Shown here: positions 1 through 11,932 of the stretch, in pieces
Numbering within the stretch: position 1 is the first letter of the stretch
How the letters are laid out: the number at the start of each line of letters is the position of its first letter
DNA from: Inonotus obliquus
Taxonomy: Eukaryota; Basidiomycota; Agaricomycetes; Hymenochaetales; Hymenochaetaceae
DNA length: 64,000 bases
Assembly: GCA_032164295.1 (NCBI GenBank)
Contig: JAJHTX010000004.1
Coordinates: 1,674,001 to 1,738,000 of the forward strand
Direction: 5' to 3'
Notes under the pieces: model-generated
What the model was told of the DNA's origin: nothing
Databases searched by the model: none
What the model saw: the letters and a program-made list of their open reading frames with translations, nothing else
Made by a program: the position numbers and the translations under genes

Positions 1-1965
1 TTTCATGCTTCGTAATCTCAAGATTCTCAAGGTGAGACGCGTAACTGAGCCATTTTCACAGCAGACAACTTATCCATTCCACCAGGCATCTCTTTCCAAT
101 GCTCATATTCCCTTATACACCACCACAATTGAACCTCGGCGGTCTATCCCCGCGAAAGTCATGGCATTGCTTCAGGGCTGGGGTGCCACTCGATTGTTTG
201 CAAATATATCATACGAGGTTGATGAATTGCGGCGAGACATTGAATTATGTGAGCTCGGGAAGGATGCGGGCATTAAATGTGACTTTGTCCAGGATAAATT
301 GGTAGTCAATCCTGGGGTAATTACGACTAAAGACGGAAAGGCTTATGCGGCGAGTACTAATCAACAAAATACCTTCCCATACTCATTTAGTTTCAATTAG
401 GTTTATTCCCCATGGCAGAAGAAGTGGGCTGAATTAGTCAACAAGAATTTGAACTGGATTGACGAGGTGTCGGAGCCCCAGGCAAACCATGAAGGAATAC
501 GAACCTCCAAGCAATTTGCCACCTTGTTCGATTCGGATATCCCTGAGTTCGTTAAGAGATTTGAATGTGCAGATAAAGACAACATGGCAAAGTACTGGCC
601 TGCTGGGACCGACGCGGCATTGCAGGTAAAGTGTAGTGATTGTCGTTCTGGACATTGTTCTTAGAGAAATGAAGATGTTGGACCGTTTCTTGCATACGAA
701 GGCCCGTTCGTGCCAGATCGGAGAGGTCTCACCCTTGTCAGAGGGTGCCGAGGACTCCGAGAAAAACAGTCGCATCAAAGAATACATCACCGGGCGAAAC
801 CTCGCTGACAAGGATACAACTTCGCGATTGAGGTGACTCACACTAAACAGCCTTCTTGAACAATGCTGAACGGAAACTTTGACAGCCCGTATCTTGCTTC
901 GGGTGTTCTTTCAGCCCGGGCTTGCGTGCGCGCTACAATTGCCTTCCTCAAGAACAAGAATGTCGAGGCCAGTAGAAATTCTGGTGTGGGAATGTGGGTT
1001 CAGGAAATTGGTGAATGCAATAAGAATTCCCTTCGGATCGGATATCGTACTGATTGTGATAGCCTGGCGAGACTTCTACAATCATGTTATGGTAGCCTAT
1101 CCCAGAGGTACGACTTCCAGCAATGGGTTTACTTCCTTGCTAATTAGCCGTTGTTAGTCTCCATGGGTAGACCTTACCTTGAAAAATTTTCGGATGTCAA
1201 ATGGGAGACGAATAATGAGCATCTCCAAGCTTGGAAGGATGGTAAAACTGGTGTACCAATAGTCGACGCGGTGAGTGGTTATTCAGTTCTGATGCCTTCG
1301 ATTGAACGAATCCTGTCCAAAGGCCATGAGGCAATTGAATGAGTTTGGTGCGGGTGATGATAAGTTTGCGATATTCCCACCAGGCTGACTTTCGGTTTGC
1401 TAGGATGGATGCATAACCGATGCCGGATGATCGTGGCAATGTATCTGACGAAAGATCTCATGCTTGATTGGAGACTCGGCGAAAAGGTGGGTATTTCGGT
1501 AGCCGTCTTCTGATGAATTTGTGTTCACGACTTCTTCAGTACTTCATGGAGAACCTTATTGACGGAGACTTGGCGTCGAATAATGGTGGTTGGCAGTGGA
1601 GCGCAAGCACTGGAACCGATCCTCAACCGTACTTCCGTATCTTCAATCCTTTATCGCAGAGCGAAAAGGTACTTACGCCTCCTGTGATGGCGTGTATAAT
1701 GTTTACCTTACGGCGCTACTTGATAGGCGGACCCATCCGGAAACTACATTCGCCACTACGTTCCAGAGTTGAGCAAGTTGAGCGGCAAAGGTATTAATAT
1801 CTTTGTCTCTCGTCTCGGAGTCATCTGATCCATTCTGTCACTTAAGCTATTCATGGACCTTCTGCAGAAAGTGCTAGGAAACACGGATATCCCATGGCAC
1901 TTGTAGACCATAAGATGGCGAGAGATAGGGCGCTCAGGCGTTACAAGAATCCTGGAGAGGAGTGA
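1..1965 (+). CDS. PHR1: Class I CPD photolyase / cryptochrome family, 5'-truncated by window
   Basis: Flavin-dependent, light-driven repair of cyclobutane pyrimidine dimers. The visible 464 residues cover the end of the alpha/beta antenna-binding domain ([34 protein letters not shown]) and the whole helical FAD domain: [40 protein letters not shown] and the [19 protein letters not shown] active-site block typical of class I enzymes. Exons: <1-31, 86-349, 401-630, 665-832, 886-1010, 1063-1107, 1158-1270, 1323-1347, 1404-1486, 1540-1668, 1727-1790, 1847-1965; the frame is kept throughout. Intron 350-400 appears to start with GC rather than GT, and intron 631-664 would be only 34 nt, so those two joins are less certain. 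The N-terminus lies upstream of the window. A (6-4) photolyase is less likely given the active-site block. Confidence 0.93.
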
Positions 1966-2212
1966 ATCATCTTTCTAGGCACCTGCGAATCAGTTCCATT
2001 CCCGTGCTACGCCCATATGCAATATCTGTATAGAAATTAGTAGCACAACCTTTCATTATTATGCAGCAATGTCTTGGCCACGTAGTCAAATTTTGTTACG
2101 TACAAGAACATGGGAATGCGCGGAGCTTGAAGTTGTGACGCGACGCGTTTGTTTGTTCGTACTAAATAAAGAGCCACGCGTCTTCAATGCACCTTACCTT
2201 CTGACAATCAAC

Positions 2213-3820
2213 ATGCTTTATCACTCGCGATGGGCTCCCTCGCGAGTCGACGAGAAGTCTGCTTCGTATGCAACAACCAGTAAAGATGACGATACTGCAA
2301 AGCATCAATCGTCTGCTTCAAGCACAACGATTGCTGATCTCAAGGACTTTGCTCAATGGTCCGACCCCGCACTCCGGTTGATCGATGAGGAAGCAAACCG
2401 GATGGATGTCGATATACAGGTTAGCTTACATGCTACTGAGCTTAACCTGCATAACGATGTTGCGTTCGTCAGTAGGCTCCGGCTAGTGCGGATGGCGAGA
2501 CGAATTCAATCATGGAAGCCAGTCTTGTCATAGACACAAATGTCCTTCTTGGACACCTTCAAGTGCTGCAGCAGTTCGCGCAAGACTTGGAAAAAGAGTC
2601 TTTACCCATATGGATAGTCATTCCAGGAGTTGTTGTAGAGGAACTAGACTAGTGAGTGGAAATGCGGGTTTCTCATCCAACGGCTAGAACACTCATCCCC
2701 TCCAACTTCCGTGATTCTAGTCAAAAAAATGACAGGAACCGGCAACTATGTTGGGCGGCCCGACTGGCTTCTACATGGATTCTTACAAAGCTCAGAGAAC
2801 GCAGGACTGTCCGGGGACAGGCATACCAAGAAACCCTCCAGCGTTCTGGCAGCTGGAAAAGACGGGATCCCGTGAGTGTAAGAATGAAATAATAAGGAGC
2901 ATGCTCTCAGTAGGACCACAAGGGCACGACAAACGATGATCTTATTGTAGACTGTTGTTTATATCTGCACGAGAAACGGCGTCATACGGTACTCGTAATC
3001 AGCCAGGATAATAACCTATGTGCGACTGCAGAATCTCAAGGTCAGTACATTATGTTCTTCCAGCTATTTTCGCTTATAGTTCTCCGTAGGTATTCCGACG
3101 CTGAACCCAAAGGGTTATGCACGGTGGTCAAGTAGATCACTGGCTCGATTGCTCTTCGGAGATGACTATCCGCACCTGAGTAGTTATGCGGACTACAGAG
3201 AGACTTTCCAACCTAAGCGAGTCCGGGAAGCTCTTAATGATGAACTAGGAGAGCAGGGCGTGAAAATCACACAGCAAGGAGACGACGGCATGGAGATCGA
3301 CGATGATGGTTTCATATACACTGAGCCCCCTCCACAGCATCTTCTGGACGATCTTCACGATCAAATGCTGGCACATTTCGGCATCCTTCTCTGCGAGCTG
3401 TTGCAGCGTGTCGCTCCTCCAAGTCTGTTCACGGAAGCACGCGCGAGGTCTGGTGCGGCATCCTCGAGGTATGCGTCCTCCATTTCGTCAAAGCCCGCGA
3501 AAGACTGGAAGCCGAATGAAATACTTTCGTATTTGTGCAATCCGCGACGTATTCCGCGCACAGCCTCTGCTGCGGATGTCAAGGCGCTGACGAGCGAGAC
3601 GTCACGGATGATTGCTTTCTTTACAAACAAGTATGATTCGCAGGGCCGCAGCGGACAGCATTGGGCGCATGCGGACTGGGTTGCATGCCTGGAGAAACTG
3701 GGAATACTGGCTCGAGTATACGAGGATCAAGGAATAAAGAATTCACTTGGGCAACTAGGACCACAAATGGAGCTCGTGTTTGCAAGTCGGATGCGACCCT
3801 CGGGTACGGGGACATTTTGA
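2213..3820 (+). CDS. SWT1: Swt1-like PIN-domain endoribonuclease
   Basis: Predicted nuclear RNA endonuclease that supports mRNA quality control at the nuclear pore. Exons 2213-2419, 2476-2651, 2721-2871, 2914-3040 and 3090-3820 give 463 aa. The PIN fold starts near residue 80 with SLVIDTNVLLGHL (first acidic residue) and continues with IPGVVVEELDYQ, an Arg-rich helix, NDDLIVDCCLYLHEKR and HTVLVISQDNNLCATAE, ending at GIPTLNPKGYARWSSRS. The spacing of the Asp residues fits a catalytic PIN domain. The roughly 240-residue C-terminal part has an acidic start and a helical region, as in fungal Swt1 proteins. The start chosen is the ATG at 2213; an in-frame ATG at 2069 would add 48 residues without domain support. 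The intron at 2872-2913 is only 42 nt. Family assignment rests on the PIN domain and length. Confidence 0.8.
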
Positions 3821-4080
3821 TTTTATGTTTGTTTAATCGCGGAATGTTATTATATAAGGTAGATTAGATAAGTCATTTCTAGTGTGACACTGTCACTGAT
3901 TGCGTCGTTTGCATCGGGACTCGGTTGAGCGTGGGAACTGCCTTTCTTGTACTGAAACTAACCACCGGTGCTACTTAGTAGCAGCAAGAAGCTGTGCCTT
4001 ATCCTCTCGCAGCATAGAGGGCGTATCTCTCCTTTGCCCCCTTCTCCTATCCCCTCTTTCCCCCCGACGGCAAACACTAT

Positions 4081-5939
4081 ATGGCTTCTCGTCGTCGGAT
4101 TCTCCAGATTTTCCTATGTATTCTCGCCATCGTCCTTGTCGGCACAGTCGTAGTCCTCTCCTCTGTCTCCATTTATCTCAAGATTGACAATGCCGCATAC
4201 CTCACAGAAGAGGAGGTTGGCCCTGTTGAGGAAGATGCCAATTGGAACGCCACTGCAGCTGGCAAAGTCGAGCGCATTCCGCGCATCATCCATCAAACCT
4301 GGAAAACGGAGACCCTGCCTGACCGTTGGAAGGACATTTCTCAACAATGCAGAGACATGATGCCAGACTAGTAAGCCTTCCGTGTCCTTTGAACTCATTC
4401 GCTGGGCTCGAGATTGTCACCTTTTTTCAAACATTTTGCGCATTTTTCCTTCTGTGATAACGTTCGCGCGCATTGGTCACGACCCCGCCTCGGTTGCTTT
4501 CGCGACGCGTATCATGATGCTGACCATGTGCTTCTGATAGTGAATATATTCTTTGGACCGACGCTAAATCTCGCGAGTTCATCGCCAGAGAGTATCCGTG
4601 GTTCTTGGACACTTTTGACTTGTACACCTACCCAATCCAGCGGGCGGACGCGATTCGGTACTTCGTGCTCCACCACTATGGCGGTGTGTACCTTGACTTA
4701 GACGTGGGATGTCGCCGAAGACTGGACACACTCCTCGTCTACCCCGTTATCCTTCCCAAGACTATCCCTGTTGGGATCTCTAATGATCTCATGTTCGCTG
4801 AGAAAAATCACCCGTTCATGGCGCAAACTATTCATAACTTGGTCACGTTCGACCTTAATTGGGTACTCAACTATCCAACGGTGATGTTCTCCACTGGTCC
4901 CATGTTCTTGTCTGCACAATACGGCATTTGGACGTCATCCCATTTCCCGACACCAGATGCTCCAGGTGGAGAAGTTCGTGTCCTTCCCAAAGCCTTGTAC
5001 GGCAAGAACGCAAAGGTCGAGGATGTGCCAAATTCGTTCTTCCTTCATTATTACGGGAGCAGTTGGCATGCAGATGATGCGGCGTTTATTGGCTTCTTGG
5101 GTAAATGGGGCAAAGCCTTGATGTGGATAGGTTTCATCTTGTTTGCCGTCGGAACAGTACATTTATTACTGAGGAGAAGAAATCGCAAGAGGTCGGAAGG
5201 ATATCAAATTTTGCTGCCACGGGCGTATCAGCGAAATGGGCGATGGACGGTCGATTTGGGATTGTTCACCCTCAATTCAAGAAGTTGGTCGGGTAGCTCA
5301 CCTTCATCATCTTGTCCGCCTACGCCAGGTGCGGATGAAGAAAGTATGCCGATGCTTCCATTACCTTTCGACGTAAGACCGCCATCACCTTCCGCTTCAG
5401 AAGCTTCAATCGAACGACGAAAGGGTCTTGTTGGTGTGCTAACACGATATCGAGTCTGGATAATGACGACCATTACCGGTGGATTCGAACGACCACGAGG
5501 ACGCACCGGTACTGTTGGTGCTGCTTCTCCCGCTTCCCGTCGCGGTTGGCCATATCGCGGGTACCTCTTCTTCCTTCCAGCCATCTTTACTCCGAGCACT
5601 GTACCTATTCCAGAACAAGGATCTCGCCGGCCGAGTAATACGCGCTCTGCTTCCGCATCTACATCCGCATCAACTTCATATATCAGAAATTCCACGCATC
5701 CTCCGGGAGAGAAGAATGGCTATGCGGACGATGATTTGGAAGATGCTGTTGTATATGGAGCGTCTTCGAGTTTACAACCTACTGTAGACGGGCCGGGTCA
5801 GGTTTTTTCCAGACCTCCAACTCCTGGAAGTTTGGGAGGCGCGCCGCCACCTTACCCAGGAGCGACGAATGACGGTGGAGCAGTAGCTTTACGAGTAAGG
5901 AGCGCAGATGGGACGTGGGGCTCATGGGAGGCGCACTAA
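4081..5939 (+). CDS. GT32-family glycosyltransferase (Sur1/Csh1-like, inositol phosphoceramide mannosyltransferase type)
   Basis: Predicted type II Golgi membrane glycosyltransferase that probably transfers mannose to inositol phosphorylceramide. Two exons, 4081-4370 and 4541-5939, give 562 aa. An N-terminal membrane anchor (about residues 7-30) is followed by the GT32 signature IPRIIHQTWKTE, then YILWTD, RADAIRYFVLHHYGG and the metal-binding DxD motif as YLDLDVGC (about residue 148), then FLHYYGSSWH. A second hydrophobic segment (about 290-308, WIGFILFAVGTVHLLLRR) follows the catalytic domain, as in yeast Sur1. Unlike yeast Sur1 it carries a further 250-residue Ser/Pro/Arg-rich tail. The intron is long for this window (170 nt). 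The acceptor sugar lipid is inferred from family membership only. Confidence 0.88.
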
Positions 5940-6463
5940 ACATGAAAAAAAGAAAAAAGAAAAAGAGACGATATCTACACGTATTTTTTCGACGTTTCCC
6001 GTGGTAGCCTGCATGCTATTACACCTACAGTGCCCACGCCAACGTTACACGACTCACAGGACTACAACTCAATCTTTCAACTTTTCTACGTTGGAGAGCT
6101 TTGACAGACTGGGATTTTTTGCTTTACTTTTACTTTCGTTCCTTTAGTCTGATACCCTCCCATTTCGTAGCTTCGCATTTCTTGCATAATTCGCGTTATG
6201 TAAGTAGAGACGGATTTTTTTATTTCCTTGTCAGTCTAATTTACGTGACGTTGTCCTACATCTAAAAAGAAATAAAACATGGAATACGATCCAAGGTCTT
6301 TCTTTATTCGAAAACTCGATTTGAGATTGTTTTTCACTGGTGAATTCCATTTGTAGATTCAATAGAACTAGGGCAAATAATACAAAAGTGAATGGCTGAG
6401 ATGAGAGTTGAATAAGTTACAGCAAACAATCAAACTTGGTTTAAATACGTCTGAGATAAAGGA
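5940..6463. other. Convergent 3' intergenic spacer
   Basis: Lies between the stop codons of the GT32 gene and the MFS transporter. It is AT-rich with several A/T runs and AATAAA-like hexamers (for example near 6272), as expected for two facing 3' UTRs. I see no conserved reading frame or RNA gene in it. Confidence 0.6.
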
Positions 6464-8342
6464 TCAAGCAGAATGAGGTTTAACCGCAATAGGTCTCATC
6501 CTTGACGAAAGCAAGAACATCGCGACCCCAGCAACAGCATACGTGAAAGACGGGCCGACGGTCCAGTACGAAGCACATGCTATTGACGAGAGCGGAAGAC
6601 GGTCAGCACTCATATCAGTCACAAGGGTAAGTGAACCATAGAAGCCTACCAAGGAGTGGTCCTATCGCCCTTCCAAGCTGTCCAGAAGACCTGAACTGAC
6701 CCAGGGCCTTACCCTTAGCAAGTTCCGGGTGTGCCACATGCGGCTTCCCAGTGTCCGCATCCACGGTCTCATCGCATTGTAACGACGCAAACGCAGTGAG
6801 TGCATTGACAACTGTCGCGCTTGTAAAGGCAAGGCACACTGCGGCAAGTCGTAGAAGAAGGATCGCCAGTGAAGTGCGAGTTGAGACAAAGTGTGGTAAG
6901 ATTGCGAGAAAGACGAGCCCGAGTGCGCAACTTGAGACGCCTCTGCGCGCCATAACGCCTTCGCCAGTCTTGGACATAGATCGCCGTACGTATCCACCCT
7001 GGAGAAGGGCGCTGATAATACCGATGAATCCAATAAGCATTCCGTTTTGTGAGTTCGTCCAGTCGAACACTGCATAGGGGGTTAGTGACCGGGAGGTACT
7101 CCTCGGAGAAAGAAACAACGCACAGTCAAATGTTAAGAAAGTCAAGGTGAATTCGACACCGGAGAACAATCCAAGGAAGAGGAAATGCACTCGCTGCAAC
7201 GTCTTAAGCAATTTAATCCTCCTCTGAACATCTTCCTCCCGAGTCAACTTAGGCTTCCCATTCTGCGCAGATCCATTACTATGTCCATTTGCTTTCCCAT
7301 TCGTCTCCTTCTCCGGGGCAGTCTTAACAACAGTCCCCCGCGTCTCCGGTAGAGCAAGAGCCAAGAACAATGTTTCCGCGCTAAGCAAGACAAAAGTCAA
7401 GAATGCAGGGACAGCATAGACGTTAAATTCAAAGCCACCGGCAGTCAAAGCAGGTGGAACTGGTCGCGACGCAAAGTATGCGCCGATGGGCGGGCCAATG
7501 ATAAAGCAGATTGCGAAAGCAATTCCGACGTGTGCGAGAGCCTTGGCACGGTTTGCGGGAGTAGTTATGTCCGAAATTATAGCGCTAAAATCAGAACGGA
7601 AAGACAAGGAGCCACTTAGCACACTTCCTCCTCGATATAAGACGGATTCCGGGACTCACATGGCTAACTGAACATTTCCTTCACTTAATCCTCCAATAGC
7701 GCGTGAGAGCGTATACGAGACGAATGACGTTGACTGAATCCAGCTATTGAGTTAATGAGACCTCGCATTTACCGGGGAATTATGATTGCCACGTACACCA
7801 AAGCACTAAGGATATTTCCTGCCATAGTGAGCAAAAGGATCTTCTTCCTCCCATACTTGTCCGAAAGTGAACCGATGTGAGGTGAGACAAGGAACTGCAG
7901 TGTTCTGTTGCAGCGCGCCGTACAAAGGGAAAGTTGTTCAGAGACTGATAGCCATGGAACAAGTTTGACATACGAGAAAAGAGATCCCATGAAGCCACCT
8001 AATAGCACCACATCCCATTTTTGTGAGCTTTTCGCTGACTTGATGAATAGACTTCGGAAGGCGGAGACGAAAGCGAGCGTGCGAGAAAGGAAACCTTTAG
8101 GGTCGGATGCTTCGCGCTATGAATTTCGTTCAGTCAGGATCCTCACTCTGTGGCACGGCTATGCATGCGAGGAATCAACTCACTATTGTATACCATTCAA
8201 TTATACGTGGAAAGAGCGGTAGAGGGATCGTGAAAGCTGCAAAACGCCAGTCAGCATATCGTGCAATAGTGTTCCGCCACAAGGACATACCAAAGAGATC
8301 CAGAACGAGGGAGAGGAACACAATAGTCTCAACTTTCGCCAT
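6464..8342 (-). CDS. Major facilitator superfamily transporter (YCR023C-like)
   Basis: Twelve-helix secondary transporter, substrate unknown. Eight exons read on the minus strand: 8342-8291, 8236-8184, 8116-7974, 7904-7773, 7743-7660, 7584-7124, 7069-6650 and 6579-6464, giving 486 aa with every junction in frame. Recognisable pieces are TM1 with PLPLFPRIIEWYT, the motif A loop GSLSDKYGRKK between TM2 and TM3, SRAIGGLSEGNVQLAIAI, the cytosolic mid-loop rich in Gly/Asn/Lys, and FLTFDLFDWTNSQNGMLIGF at the start of the second half. The start is the first ATG of a hydrophobic exon. Fungal relatives are often annotated as TetA-like or general substrate transporters, but nothing here shows a substrate. 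Confidence 0.87.
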
Positions 8343-8702
8343 AGCGAAACAGCAGAATACACCAAGTACCACCTTGAAACTGAAGAGAGCCGGCTCTCGT
8401 AGAAACGCAAAAAGTCTGGTTAAATAAGAGAAGAAGAGAGACTGTGTGGGATAATGTTACGAGCGACGCGACGTGTTCCAATGCATTTCACCGCTTTGAC
8501 CGCCAATCGCGGCGGCCGTGACTCTAACACATGTTCTCAAGCCGCTCATCGTCAACCCAGTGCTCTCGCTTCACTCTCACACAGATGTGAACTTTCCATG
8601 TTCTCACACCGGTACTCAGACTGCTTAATATTATTAATTTATTTTCTTCGGCATATATGCGCGTGAACAAATTTCGGACCCGCGGTTCTCGTGGGAGATG
8701 AA
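8343..8702. other. Intergenic spacer upstream of MFS gene
   Basis: About 360 bp between the start codon of the MFS transporter and the stop codon of PUS7, both on the minus strand. It should hold the MFS promoter and the PUS7 3' UTR. No TATA box in a convincing position, no repeat and no coding signal seen. Confidence 0.5.
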
Positions 8703-11700
8703 CTACGTTTCCCTATCGTCGGTACCCTTCGTTCCCCTATACGCCTGGTCCTCCGAAGCAATCGTTAGGCTCGTCTGGTAGTGCGAGCTCGTCTCCGTCT
8801 TTGTAATCTCCCTCAACGCCATCGTCGCATACGCAGCTGTGTTTAACTGTAGATTCACTTGCAACGCCACGAATTTCCCATTCTCAACTATCACAGGAGG
8901 CTCCGTCCCCAGTAGCTTATCCTCGTCAGATTGAGCGAGAGGAACATCCGGATCAGTGTACCGCAACACCTTCCAGGAAAGTTCCTTCGGCTTCAGGATG
9001 ATTTTCCTGTAGGATCCACTCAAATTGTAATCCCTGTGAAATAAGAACGTTAGATGAAATTCTCGTGGGAGATACCGCACGTACTTATGTTTACTGGTGA
9101 AATTGTCCGGGTCTAGTCCATCCATTTTTAAGAACTCCCGGTACCGCTCTCCCAAAGTTCCACCGGGAAAGGCGACATCCTTGCCGGGCAGTGGCATTAT
9201 AATATCGAATATCGAATATTTGTCGATGTCTTCCTCGGTCAGAGTTTTAATGCGTGGTGCTACCCAAGGTCGTCTCGGTTTCTTGTGCGAAATTCCGATC
9301 GGCGCATCTGCAAGGAGCATTGTTAACATGCAGAAAGTTCGTCCATCTGTGATACGGACCATCTTGATCTTCGTCGAGTATTTCTGCTTCTTCGAGCTCG
9401 TCATCAATTTTTTGTCTACCGCCCTCCTGTTCGTAGACGAGGTCGCCAACGACTGGCTTCTCTGCACCGAATAATTTTACGCGCTCCGAAACGATGGCAT
9501 TCCAGACATACGATTGATATGCATGCACATACATCAATCGAAGGTTTCGAGGTATCTTCAATCTGTCAGCTGTGCATTCGTGCGCTGCAGTAATGAAAGT
9601 ATCGTACTGTTGATAAGGCACCCATTACATTCCGCGTATCACCTTTCATCTTTTTAAAACTCTCAAGAATACAGCGCTCCGCGACTACTCGGCGTGGCAA
9701 GAGCTGCAGAGCCTTATCCAGATTTTTTTCAACTAACCAGGCGTTCCGTGCTGCGACGACATCTGGGTGCTCGCCTGGTCTATGACTGAGAATGAGGGAT
9801 GCGGCCTTTTGCCAATCGCATCGGAGTAATGCCAAGCCAATTGAATGTGTAGGAATGGACGAGGTGCCGAAGCGTTGCATGCCTTCGGATGACATGTCTT
9901 TTAGATTTAATTTGTTTGGTAGAGTGAGTAGGAAGACTCACCATAATAGTTGATAAAGCCCTTGTCTTTGAGAGACTCCATGGCTTTCCCCAATACATCA
10001 AGGGGTTCGACGCGGACATTTCTATTGCATGTTCAAATCAACGACTTTGAGACGAGATAATTTGCTCACACCTCAACGTAATGACAAAAGCGTTGCCCTT
10101 CAGCATTCCTAAATCTAGCCCAGCGCGTCCATACCTGAAGTCCGTGATACGCACACCGCGCTCGCCACGCTGAGTGACAGCTTCCTCGTGGGACCTACGT
10201 CCTGGGACGCCATTTGCTAGTTTCCACACATCTTCAACAGTCTTATTACCTCTTCGGAGCGCCACACGCTGGACGGTCACTCCGCGCTTATCCTTCGTGC
10301 CTGCGATGGAGAGATCTTTAATGTTGCAGTGTAAAGTCCGCGCAAGGTTGCTTAGTGCATCTTGGTTATCACGATTAGTCTTCTGCATCGTGAAATGTAT
10401 GTATGGCGGGTAATTTCCACGTTCAGGTTTGTTACCTCGATCCCCTGGATACGACCACTGTCAGATCGACACAAAAGGACAGGGTCAATGTTATTGCCCA
10501 CCTCGACCTCGACCAGCATCGCGTCCTTGACCACGTCGTGCCCATTTTATCACGACGCGGCCCTCCTCAGTCGAATTACTCGTATCCGTCTCAGTCTCGA
10601 GCTTTCCGCCGAAAAGCTCGCGAATAGTCTTATGAAACTGCGTTCGAACTGATTTCGATTCCACCGGCTAAGGAACGGGTCAGAGAAAGAGCTTGATGGT
10701 AGCATGAGTGGTACGCACGTCGGAAACAACTTTTCGAGTATCTTCGACTTTACTGTCGCCCTTGCGACCTCCTCCACCTCGTCCACGCCCACCGCGATCC
10801 TTTCCTCTTTTCCCTCTTCGAGGTTTTGATGAAGACTCGATCGGTACCTCCGCTTTTTCTTCTCCGTTTTCACCAGAAGCTTCTCCATCGCCAGACCCCG
10901 GCACTCTCGCTTGCCGTCCGGACCAGCCACTGTCACTGACGAAAGGAGGTTCTGGGCCTTCGATATACAACTGTTTCAGCTGGGAAATTAGAGGCTCCGA
11001 GAGGAAGGATGCGAGAGCGGTATTGAACGTTTCTGGCCATGGTTCAGAGTTTGAGCCTTCGGGTTCAGTCCCATCCTTCGTATCCTCGTCCACGGTCGAG
11101 GATGCTGCATTTTTGTCTCCCGACTCAGTTGACGGTTGCTCGACTGGAATATGTTTCCCTGTCGATTCGCCGTGTTCTTCGGTGTGACTTGAAGTTTTCA
11201 CGGCGTCCGGTTTCTTCGCTTCAGAGCTCGGCATCTCCAAGGACTTAATATGAATGACTTCTCCATCCAGATTAACTTCATATACCAGGAAATCAGCAAA
11301 CCTTCATAGATAGCCATCAAAATTATTAACCCCCATCAATATAAGCAGTAGAAAGCACGAACCTTTGCTTAATGATAGCATGTATAGGAGGCAAGTCTCT
11401 CGAGATATACTCCGAAATGCCAACATCATGTTCGAGTGTGTGTCCGGCAGAGGATTCTTGGGCATGCGACGTGGGAGGCTTCCCAAGTAAGACACGACTT
11501 GGTGGGAGCAAAGTATCGACCATTGGTGTAGCGGAAGCTATGACCGTCTTCTCACTAGCCGCAGCTGCTGCGGTTTCTGTCACTGTGATGGAATCCGAGC
11601 GTCGTTCGTCATCCACATCTATCACAGATTCTTTCTCTGGGATCACATCTACGGTTGAGTCATCTTGATTCTCTGAGGCATCCAGCTTTTGTCGCTTCGC

Positions 11701-11784
11701 CTGGGGTGCCCTGATGGTATCATTATCTGACTCTCGTTCTTTACTGGCGGACATAGCGAAAGGAGACGATGATGGTAGCCCCAC
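8703..11784 (-). CDS. PUS7: tRNA/mRNA pseudouridine synthase Pus7 (TruD family)
   Basis: Converts uridine to pseudouridine in tRNAs, U2 snRNA and mRNAs. Nine exons on the minus strand: 11784-11363, 11301-10719, 10667-10502, 10444-10072, 10021-9942, 9882-9608, 9555-9360, 9307-9085 and 9033-8703, giving 882 aa in a continuous frame. Diagnostic blocks: [15 protein letters not shown], the TruD catalytic-Asp motif [46 protein letters not shown] and [19 protein letters not shown]. The first 130 residues are acidic and disordered; an Arg/Gly-rich stretch ([12 protein letters not shown]) precedes the catalytic core. An alternative in-frame start lies at 11754. It is transcribed divergently from URA3 across 148 bp. 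The donor at 9359 is weak, so the junction at 9360/9307 is the least secure. Confidence 0.92.
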
Positions 11785-11932
11785 ATGCGTCGATCATCAT
11801 TGTGTTCTCCGATCGGCGCGGCTACAGCAAACTGAAAAATTTCCACGTCCTCAACCAGTCGAGTTCAAGGACCCGGTATTTAATCAGAGTCCATTCTTCT
11901 GTACTTATGGGCTATTCATCCCCTGATAGACT
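11785..11932. promoter_or_regulatory. Short divergent promoter shared by PUS7 and URA3
   Basis: Only 148 bp separate the two start codons, so both core promoters and 5' UTRs must be packed here. There is no clear TATA box. The location is seen directly; promoter activity is inferred. Confidence 0.5.

Noticed and set aside
403..841. Two minus-strand frames of 60 and 135 codons
   Set aside because: Antisense to conserved photolyase exons.
10708..11187. 159-codon plus-strand frame
   Set aside because: Antisense to the low-complexity region of PUS7.
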